Shown one piece after another: positions 7,782 through 14,706 of a stretch of DNA of 40,191 nt (position 1 is the stretch's first letter; each line of letters starts with the position of its first letter). This DNA comes from Nitrospira sp. UBA5699 (GTDB lineage: Bacteria; Nitrospirota; Nitrospiria; Nitrospirales; Nitrospiraceae), in the NCBI GenBank assembly GCA_002420105.1, contig DIHJ01000021.1, positions 3,928-44,118 on the forward strand, given 5' to 3'. Made by a program: the position numbers and the translations under genes. The notes beneath the pieces are model-generated. The model did no database searches. It was not told where the DNA came from and worked only from the letters and a program-made list of their open reading frames with translations.

Positions 7782-9484
7782 TCCGATCCTCGCGAGGCGT
7801 GAGGCGTACGGGGTACGGGGTTGTTCGCGACCAGCGGGACGTCAGGCGTCCGTTCCGGCATCATCGTCACGCCCGTCATCCCTGCTCCTTCCCCCGTGTG
7901 CGCGACCGGGACGACCTGGGTGATCCGCGCCACGAGCGGGTCCACGCCGGAGCGCACGACGTTGTAGAGATGCATCGGGAAGAGGCCGAAGCCGATGCTG
8001 ACGGAGATCATGATGAGCAGGGGCAGACGGTCCACCGCGGCCACCGCGTCGTGCGAGTGGCTGTACTTCTGGTCCATCGGCCCGTAGAAGAGTCCCCGCA
8101 TCATCTTGAAGAGGTACGCCAGGGTCAGCACGATGCCGACGACGGCCACAATCACCTGAAGCGGATACTTGCTCCAGCTCCCGACGATGATCATGACCTC
8201 CGCGATGAAATTCACGGTGCCCGGCATGCCGATGGAGGCCATGCAGCCGATCACGAAACAGCCGGCGATAAACGGCATCCGGTTGGACAGCCCGCCGAGC
8301 GAGGGAATGTCCCGCGTGTGCGTCTGATCGTAGACCCAGCCGGCCATGGCGAAGAGCATGCCGGTCGCCATGGCGTGCGCGAACATGTAGATCACCGCCC
8401 CGCTCAAGCTGATGTAATCCAACGCCGCCATGCCGAGGAAGACATAGCCCATGTGGCTCGAACTGGAGTAGCCGATGACGTACTTCGTGTCTTTGGCGTA
8501 AAACGCGACGAATCCCCCGTAGATGATGCTGAACATGCAGAGCACCGCCGCGATCGGCATCAGCTCGCGGGTGGTGTCGGGCAGGATCTCAAAGGCCACG
8601 CGGATGATCGAAAAATGGCCGAGCTTCATCAGCACGCCGGCGTGCAGCATGCTGGTGGCGGCCGGCGCGGCCGCGTGGCCGACCGGCGACCAGGAATGCA
8701 GCGGCCAGAGCGGCGCGATCGACGCGAAGCCGAAGAAGATCAGCACCCAGATGATCTTGTCCAGCGTCGTGCCCAGCACCGGGATGTTCATCAGGTTGGC
8801 GTGCTCGCGCAGTTGGAGAATGTCGAAGGTGTTCAGCCCCGAGTACCGGTAGATCAGGAGAATGCCCATCAGCGCGGCCACGGCGAATGCCGACAGGAAC
8901 AACACCAGCTTCATCGCCGCGTACTCTTTGCTGTTCGCGCCGAAGTTGAAGATGAATCCGACGGAATCCCTGAGCTTGAGCCCTTCGGGATCGGTCATCT
9001 CCAGATACTTCTTGGTATGGCTGCCCCACATCCCCAGCAGCAGGTACATCGGGATCACGGACATTTCGTAGAAGAAGTACAGGAAGAACAGATCCAGCGA
9101 CATGAACACGCCGATCGTCGCGGCGGCGAGAATCAACAGCCAGATGTAGAACTCCTTCGTCCGGTCCTTGATGTGCCAGGACACGAAGATCCCGGCGAAC
9201 AGGAGGATGGAGGAGGCGAGCACCAGCGGGGTGCCGATCCCGTCGACGCCGAGATGCAGCGCGATCCCGAGCTGCTTGGACCATTCGTACTTCTGCACGA
9301 ATTGATAGCCGCCCTTGACCGGATCGTACGCGTAGAACAGGTACAGCGACGCAAGCAGCGAGATGCCCGCCGATCCTGCGGCAATGCCCCTGACGAGGAG
9401 CGCCTGCCGGTTGGAGGCGAAGATCAGCGCGATGGCGCCGGCAAACGGGGCGAAGAGAATGTAGAGCAGCGTGTAATCACTCAT
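7778..9484 (-). CDS. nuoM: Second NuoM (NADH-quinone oxidoreductase subunit M), atypical
   Basis: This is a second, diverged NuoM copy of 568 aa, next to the canonical one. The TM5 glutamate is Glu140 (FFYEMSVIPMY), the TM8 lysine is Lys287 (VLMKLGHFSIIR) and the TM12 glutamate is Glu429 (NFIAEVMII). The TM7 lysine that other NuoM, NuoL and NuoN proteins carry in a FxxKxPxxPxHxWLPDA motif is replaced: the protein reads FASIAPLWPLHSWSP, with Ile256 at the lysine position and the following LPDA also lost. A loop of about 27 extra residues (roughly 155-182) separates the TM5 and TM6 regions, and there is a polar C-terminal tail of about 50 residues. It lies 2 bp from the first nuoM and overlaps nuoN. 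It is expected to sit in the membrane arm as an extra antiporter-like unit; whether it pumps is uncertain. Confidence 0.93.
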   Translation of the reverse strand: MSDYTLLYILFAPFAGAIALIFASNRQALLVRGIAAGSAGISLLASLYLFYAYDPVKGGYQFVQKYEWSKQLGIALHLGVDGIGTPLVLASSILLFAGIFVSWHIKDRTKEFYIWLLILAAATIGVFMSLDLFFLYFFYEMSVIPMYLLLGMWGSHTKKYLEMTDPEGLKLRDSVGFIFNFGANSKEYAAMKLVLFLSAFAVAALMGILLIYRYSGLNTFDILQLREHANLMNIPVLGTTLDKIIWVLIFFGFASIAPLWPLHSWSPVGHAAAPAATSMLHAGVLMKLGHFSIIRVAFEILPDTTRELMPIAAVLCMFSIIYGGFVAFYAKDTKYVIGYSSSSHMGYVFLGMAALDYISLSGAVIYMFAHAMATGMLFAMAGWVYDQTHTRDIPSLGGLSNRMPFIAGCFVIGCMASIGMPGTVNFIAEVMIIVGSWSKYPLQVIVAVVGIVLTLAYLFKMMRGLFYGPMDQKYSHSHDAVAAVDRLPLLIMISVSIGFGLFPMHLYNVVRSGVDPLVARITQVVPVAHTGEGAGMTGVTMMPERTPDVPLVANNPVPRTPHASRGSE

Positions 9485-9486
9485 AG

Positions 9487-11136
9487 TTAATTCACGGCGA
9501 GCGGCAAGGGGCGAGCGGCAAGAGGAACGGCGCCGGCCGCGCTGTCCCCCGCCTGCCTGTCTTTCTCCTCTTGCCCCTGCCCCCCGGCCTCTTGCCTCTC
9601 CGTGTCAACGGTTGCGACTGTCCCGCGGTCCAGCCGATCGACGAGCGCCTGCACGGAACCGTTCATCATGTGGAGAAAGGGGGCGGGATAGAGCCCGATC
9701 CACAGGATCATGATCGACAACGAGAGGGCGATGACCATTTCGCGGAGATGGAGATCGCCGATGGATTCCCTGACCGCCTTCCCCACCGGACCGAGCATCG
9801 CGCGCTCGTAGTACCAGAGGAAATAGGCCGCGCCGGTAATCACGCCCGTGACGGCGATGGCTCCGTACAGCCAATGGGCCTTGAACGTCCCCAGCAGGAT
9901 GAGAAATTCGCCGACGAACCCGTTGGTTCCGGGAAGGCCGATCGAGGCCAGTCCGATCAAGAGGAAGAAGGTGGCCAAGAGCGGGGTGTATTTGGCCATG
10001 CCGCCGAAGGCCGCCATCTGCGTCGTCTGTTGCCTGGTGTAGAGAAAACCCGCGATGAAAAAGAGCCCGGCGGTGCTGAACCCCAGATTGATCATCGTGA
10101 GGAGGCTGCCCTGGAGGCCCTGATAGTTAAGGGCGAAGAGGCCGACGACGACGAAGCCCAGGTGGCTGACGCTGCTGTAGGCCAGGAGCCGGCGGAAATC
10201 CGGCTGGATCAACGCCATGATGGCTCCGTAGACGATGGCCGCCAGCCCCAGGACCATGACGACCGACACGACGGTGGGGCTCTTCGACGCCTCCGGCAGC
10301 AGCGGGATGCTGAACCGGATGAAGCCGAACGTGCCGAGTTTCAACCCGGCCAGGACGACGGCCATGCCGATCGGGCCTTCCAGCAGCGCATCCGGCAGCC
10401 AGGTGTGGAACGGAAAGACCGGCGCCTTGAAGGCGAAACCCAGGAACATGAGCCAGAAGATGAGAATCTGCTGGTTGAGCGGGATCGGGACGGCGAGCAG
10501 TTCCAGCAGGTCGAAGGAGTACGACGTGTCCAGGTGATGGAGCGCGGCATAGCTGTGATAGTTGATGTCCAGAAGGGCGATGCCCACCAGCATGAACACG
10601 CTGCCGAGCAGGGTGTACAACACGTACTTCAACGCCGCGTAGTGGCGTTCCGCGCCGCCGCCCCAGAGCTTGATCAGGAAATAACTGGGGATCAGCATGA
10701 GTTCCCAGAACACGAAGAAGAGAATCAGGTCGAGCGACACGAAGACGCCCATGGTCGTCGTTTCGAGCGCCAGCAGCGACATCATGTACAGTTTGGTCTG
10801 GTGGCGGATGGTGTCCCAGGAATAAATGACCACCAACACGGTCAGAAAGGCCGTGAGTCCCACGAAGAGGACGCTGATGCCGTCCACGGCCAGGTGATAG
10901 CTGATCCCGAGCGCGGGAATCCAGCGGACCTGTTCCACGAACTGCATCGCGGCGGAGTCCGGCACAAACCGCACCAGGACGAAGATCGCCAGGGCCAGCT
11001 CGACCAGGGAAATCGTCAAGGCCGAGGTGCGCACCATATCCTCGTCGTCGAAGAGCCAGAGCACCGCGGCGCCGGCGAGCGGGAAAAAGAGGAGGCACGA
11101 CAGAATCGGAAACGTCGATTGCAGTTGTTCCAGCAT
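9487..11136 (-). CDS. nuoM: NADH-quinone oxidoreductase subunit M (canonical copy)
   Basis: A proton-pumping subunit of complex I, 549 aa, with about 14 membrane helices. All expected ionisable residues are present: Glu in FFVFWELMLIPSYF (TM5), Lys in GFAFKAPVFPFHTWLPDA (TM7), Lys in AGLKLGTFGFIRF (TM8) and Glu in NGFVGEFLILLGTF (TM12). The C-terminus carries a hydrophilic, low-complexity tail of about 45 residues rich in Gln, Glu, Ala and Arg, unusual for NuoM. It sits 9 bp after nuoL and 2 bp before the second nuoM. The ATG at 11136 is clear. Confidence 0.96.
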   Translation of the reverse strand: MLEQLQSTFPILSCLLFFPLAGAAVLWLFDDEDMVRTSALTISLVELALAIFVLVRFVPDSAAMQFVEQVRWIPALGISYHLAVDGISVLFVGLTAFLTVLVVIYSWDTIRHQTKLYMMSLLALETTTMGVFVSLDLILFFVFWELMLIPSYFLIKLWGGGAERHYAALKYVLYTLLGSVFMLVGIALLDINYHSYAALHHLDTSYSFDLLELLAVPIPLNQQILIFWLMFLGFAFKAPVFPFHTWLPDALLEGPIGMAVVLAGLKLGTFGFIRFSIPLLPEASKSPTVVSVVMVLGLAAIVYGAIMALIQPDFRRLLAYSSVSHLGFVVVGLFALNYQGLQGSLLTMINLGFSTAGLFFIAGFLYTRQQTTQMAAFGGMAKYTPLLATFFLLIGLASIGLPGTNGFVGEFLILLGTFKAHWLYGAIAVTGVITGAAYFLWYYERAMLGPVGKAVRESIGDLHLREMVIALSLSIMILWIGLYPAPFLHMMNGSVQALVDRLDRGTVATVDTERQEAGGQGQEEKDRQAGDSAAGAVPLAARPLPLAVN

Positions 11137-11145
11137 GATGCCGCT

Positions 11146-13113
11146 CTAGCGCTGCACGATCAGTTGAATGACGACCGCCAGCAGAAATAATCCCGCGATG
11201 ATGATGGCCGCATAATGGTGCACCATGCCGCTTTGTAATTGCCGCCACTGTTTGGCGAGGAGATGGTTCCCGTAGCCGATGATATTGAGCCCGCCGTAAA
11301 TCACGTGCTTTTCCGCCCAGGTGGATCCCGCCGCGCCCAGTTCGGCCATGGTGCCGACGGCACGCACGATTCCGTCGATGACCACGCGGTCGAACCAATC
11401 CAGCGCGAGGCCGAGTTTTTTCGTCGGCTCCACCACCAGAACATCGTAGAGTTCGTCCACGTAGTACTTGTTCAGGAGCGTGTTGTAGATTCCCTGCGCC
11501 TTCGCCGCCCAGCGGTCCGGAGCCGCGGGATTCATGCTGTAGAGGTAATGGGCCAGTCCCCAGCCGAGCAGGGCGATTCCGGTGGCGATCATCATCAGCG
11601 TCAACACGAGCCCCGTGCCGACTTCGTGCTCGCCGCCGACCCCGGCGACCGGCGCCAGAAATTGGTGCAGCCAGCCGTGTTCGGGCGGAAACCCGAGAAA
11701 TCCGCCGACCAGCGAGAGCAGTCCCAGGGCCATCAAAGGGCCGACCATCACCATCGGGGATTCGTGGACGTGTTCTTCCGTGTGGTGATCCATGCGGGAG
11801 GGTCCGTAGAACGTGAGATAGGTGAGCCGGAACATATAGAACGACGTCAGAAACGCCCCGAGAGCCGCCAGACCGTAGAAGACATAGTGGTGATGGACGA
11901 AGGCGTGGCCCATGATCTCGTCTTTGCTCCAGAAACCCGCAAGCGGCGGGATGCCGGCGATGGCCACGGTGCCGATCAGGAACAAACGGTACGTCCAAGG
12001 GATCTTCTTGCTGAGCCCCCCCATCTTTCTGATGTCCTGCTCGCCGGACAGGGCGTGGATCACGGAGCCGGCGGACAAGAACAGGAGCGCCTTGAAGAAG
12101 GCGTGGGTCATGACGTGGAACACCGCCGCGGTATAGGCGCCGATGCCGCATCCCAGGAACATGTAGCCGAGCTGGCTCACCGTCGAGTAGGCCAGGACGC
12201 GCTTGATGTCGGTTTGCACCAGCCCGATGGTGGCCGCGAACAACGCGGTACAGCCGCCCACGATGGCCACGGTTTCCATGGCGACCGGGGACAGGTCGAA
12301 GATGGCGTGGTTGCGCACGACCATGTACACGCCGGCCGTCACCATCGTGGCGGCGTGGATCAGGGCGCTCACGGGAGTGGGGCCTTCCATCGCGTCGGGC
12401 AGCCAGGTATGGAGCGGCAGCTGGGCCGATTTGCCGACGGCCCCGACCAGGAGGCAGAGGGCGATGGCGGTCGCCATGTCAGGCGACAGCTGTCCCACCT
12501 GCGCGAAGACCTTCGTATAGTCGAGCGTCTTGAAATTGATGAAGACGAGGAAAATGGCCAGGAGGAAGCCCGCGTCGCCGATCCGGTTGACGACGAACGC
12601 CTTCGAGGCGGCTTTGGCCGCCGACACTTTGTCGTAGTAGTAGCCGATCAGCAGATACGAGCAGAGCCCGACGCCCTCCCAGCCGATGAACAGGACCGCG
12701 TAATTGTTCCCCATCACCAGCAGCAGCATGGAGACCATGAAGAGGTTCATGTACGTGAAGAAGCGCGTGAAGCCGTCCTCTCCGTGCATGTACCCGACCG
12801 AGTAGACGTGAATGAGGAACCCGACGCCCGTGACGACCAGGAGCCACACGCAGGTCAGCGGATCCACGAGATAGGCCAGGTTGATCGTGAGGTCGCCTCC
12901 GAAGATCCATTGATAGGCGATGACTTCGTGCGCGGTGCCCGTCCGGAGAACGTCGGCGACCACGCCGATGGTGCAGAGGAACGACAGACCGACGGATCCC
13001 CATGCCAGACGGTGAGCCCAATCGTGGGACCAGAGGTACCGCCCGAACAGGCCGTTGGCGATCACCGCCAGCAGCGGAAATACCGGAATGAGTTTGATCA
13101 GCAGATCGGTCAC
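11146..13113 (-). CDS. nuoL: NADH-quinone oxidoreductase subunit L with lengthened lateral helix
   Basis: This is the distal antiporter-like subunit of complex I, 655 aa against about 610 in E. coli. The pump residues are conserved: Glu in FIGWEGVGLCSYLL, Asp in NRIGDAGFLL, Lys in AVGKSAQLPLHTWLPDAM and Lys in FWSKDEIMGHA. Near the C-terminus, between DWFDRVVIDG (from residue 572) and QLQSGMVHHYA, there are roughly 28 more residues than in the E. coli subunit, in the region of the long amphipathic lateral helix. That fits a membrane arm made longer by one NuoM. The start is GTG at 13113, one base after the nuoK stop. Confidence 0.96.
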   Translation of the reverse strand: MTDLLIKLIPVFPLLAVIANGLFGRYLWSHDWAHRLAWGSVGLSFLCTIGVVADVLRTGTAHEVIAYQWIFGGDLTINLAYLVDPLTCVWLLVVTGVGFLIHVYSVGYMHGEDGFTRFFTYMNLFMVSMLLLVMGNNYAVLFIGWEGVGLCSYLLIGYYYDKVSAAKAASKAFVVNRIGDAGFLLAIFLVFINFKTLDYTKVFAQVGQLSPDMATAIALCLLVGAVGKSAQLPLHTWLPDAMEGPTPVSALIHAATMVTAGVYMVVRNHAIFDLSPVAMETVAIVGGCTALFAATIGLVQTDIKRVLAYSTVSQLGYMFLGCGIGAYTAAVFHVMTHAFFKALLFLSAGSVIHALSGEQDIRKMGGLSKKIPWTYRLFLIGTVAIAGIPPLAGFWSKDEIMGHAFVHHHYVFYGLAALGAFLTSFYMFRLTYLTFYGPSRMDHHTEEHVHESPMVMVGPLMALGLLSLVGGFLGFPPEHGWLHQFLAPVAGVGGEHEVGTGLVLTLMMIATGIALLGWGLAHYLYSMNPAAPDRWAAKAQGIYNTLLNKYYVDELYDVLVVEPTKKLGLALDWFDRVVIDGIVRAVGTMAELGAAGSTWAEKHVIYGGLNIIGYGNHLLAKQWRQLQSGMVHHYAAIIIAGLFLLAVVIQLIVQR

Positions 13114-13114
13114 G

Positions 13115-13423
13115 CTACCACTTCAATACATTCATTTCGTCCACGTTCGTGGAAATCTTGCCACGGAAGACGACGATGATGATGGCTAATCCCACGGCGG
13201 CTTCCCCGGCGGCGATGGCGATCACGAAGAGCGCCACCAACTGACCGGCCATGGACTCCAGATAATGGGAAAACGCGACCAGGTTGATGTTCGCCGCGTT
13301 CAACATGATCTCGACGGCCATCAGGACGATGATGAAATTGCGTCTGATGAGCACGCCGAGCAATCCGGTGATGAACAGGACGGCGCTGACGGCGACGTAT
13401 GCGCTTAACGGAACCATAACCAT
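13115..13423 (-). CDS. nuoK: NADH-quinone oxidoreductase subunit K
   Basis: A three-helix membrane subunit of 102 aa, the usual length. The two conserved membrane glutamates are present, in VEIMLNAANINLVAF and in AAGEAAVGLAI. It forms part of the proton path between the quinone site and the antiporter subunits. Start codons at 13423 and 13417 are both possible; a GGTGG lies just upstream of the first. It is separated from nuoJ by 65 bp, the second largest gap inside the cluster, and nearly touches nuoL. Confidence 0.96.
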   Translation of the reverse strand: MVMVPLSAYVAVSAVLFITGLLGVLIRRNFIIVLMAVEIMLNAANINLVAFSHYLESMAGQLVALFVIAIAAGEAAVGLAIIIVVFRGKISTNVDEMNVLKW

Positions 13424-13488
13424 TCCACCACGGTCTCAGCGATCAGCCGTCGGCTCCGAGGGCCGAACGGCGCTCGCCGCCTGTGTCA

Positions 13489-14010
13489 TCATTCTCGTTC
13501 CGCGTCGATCGGCTTCGGCGTCTTGGCCAGCACGATCGCGCCGATGATGGCGCCCAACAGAAACACTCCGACGATTTCAAACTGCAGGAGATAGTCGCTG
13601 AACATCTTCATCCCGACCGCATACGTGTCGCCTTCCTGCAGGACGATGGCCGCCGGCGCATCGCCCTTGGCTCCGGCATAGGGGGATTTGAACAGAAGCG
13701 CAAGCACGTAGAGCGAGCCGAATACCGTCGGGATCAGGAAGTAGAGATAGGTGTTGTGAAAGTACCGTTCGTCGGTTTTGAGATTGAGGAGCATCAGGAC
13801 GAAGAGGTACAGGACCAGAATGGCGCCGGCATAGACCACCACCTGCACGGCCCAGAGAAATTCGGCGTTGAGCAGAACGAACAGGCCGGACACGTGGAGC
13901 AGCAGGGCCAGCAGGGCCAGGCCGCAATGCACGGGGTTCCTCAATGCCACGGTGAGCACCGCGGCGGCCATACTCATCAGTGCGAAATAGGCGAAAAAGA
14001 CCGGGATCAT
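13489..14010 (-). CDS. nuoJ: NADH-quinone oxidoreductase subunit J
   Basis: A five-helix membrane subunit of complex I, 173 aa. The conserved TM3 segment VQVVVYAGAILVLYLFVLML, which contains the pi-bulge involved in coupling, is intact. It lies 9 bp downstream of nuoI. The C-terminal helix and tail (IVLAKTPKPIDAERE) are ordinary. Confidence 0.95.
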   Translation of the reverse strand: MIPVFFAYFALMSMAAAVLTVALRNPVHCGLALLALLLHVSGLFVLLNAEFLWAVQVVVYAGAILVLYLFVLMLLNLKTDERYFHNTYLYFLIPTVFGSLYVLALLFKSPYAGAKGDAPAAIVLQEGDTYAVGMKMFSDYLLQFEIVGVFLLGAIIGAIVLAKTPKPIDAERE

Positions 14011-14019
14011 TCGTGTCGT

Positions 14020-14607
14020 TCAGCTCAGGTGTTTCGGCGTTGACTGCGTCGGCTTGAGGACGGATTGCGGGAAATAATACCGGTACTCCCGACTCTCCTC
14101 GACGTTCTTTTCCTGGTTGTGGGCGTACAGGTATTTCTTCGCGTCGTCAAGGTGCCGTTCGCCGATGTCATAGAGCCGTTTCTTATCGAACAGCAGCGTG
14201 CGCTTGTCGTGCGTGGAAAACTCGTACATCTTGGTCATGGCCAGCGCGTTGACGGGACAGGCTTCCACGCAGTAGCCGCAGAAGACGCACTTGGTGATGT
14301 CGATGTAAAACTCGCTGGCGTAGCGCTGAAGCGGGCGCTCCGCATCCTCCGAGCTGATGACCTTGATGCAGCGGGACGGACAGGCGGCTTCACAGAGATC
14401 GCACCCCACGCAGCGCTCGCGGTCGTCGTCGTAACGCAGCAGGCCGAGCGCGCCACGGTGGGTGTCCGGAATCGTCCGCTGCTCACGGGGATACTGGAAG
14501 GTGATCGGTTTATGGAACATGTGCTTGAAGGTGACCTTCATGGCGTCCCAGATTTCGTAAAACAGGGCGGCCTGCAGAATTTTCTTGGTCAATGTGCCGA
14601 CGCTCAT
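14020..14607 (-). CDS. nuoI: NADH-quinone oxidoreductase subunit I (2x[4Fe-4S])
   Basis: A ferredoxin-like subunit that carries clusters N6a and N6b and passes electrons from NuoG to NuoB. Two complete CxxCxxCxxxCP motifs are visible at about residues 66-77 (CVGCDLCEAACP) and 107-118 (CVFCGYCVEACP). The length of 195 aa is normal. ATG 14607 is preferred because GGAG lies six bases upstream; a GTG directly before it (14610) is an alternative. It follows nuoG after only 96 bp. That gap is where nuoH normally lies, and no nuoH is present. Confidence 0.96.
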   Translation of the reverse strand: MSVGTLTKKILQAALFYEIWDAMKVTFKHMFHKPITFQYPREQRTIPDTHRGALGLLRYDDDRERCVGCDLCEAACPSRCIKVISSEDAERPLQRYASEFYIDITKCVFCGYCVEACPVNALAMTKMYEFSTHDKRTLLFDKKRLYDIGERHLDDAKKYLYAHNQEKNVEESREYRYYFPQSVLKPTQSTPKHLS

Positions 14608-14706
14608 CACTCGCTCCGCTCAGGGCGAAAGGTTCGCGACGCGGGGCTCGGGGATTCATATTTTGTGAAAAATCTCTTACCCATTGCCGCTAGCCTCTTG
14701 CCTGTT

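Noticed and set aside
6216..13179. Long plus-strand open frames (500-650 codons) opposite nuoN, nuoM, nuoM and nuoL
   Set aside because: They mirror the real genes, are rich in Arg, His, Gln and Asp, match no family, and arise because GC-rich codon usage avoids stops in the antisense frame.
14611..14706. Possible hidden nuoH between nuoG and nuoI
   Set aside because: The gap is only 96 bp, whereas NuoH needs about 1 kb; no frame encodes its signature.
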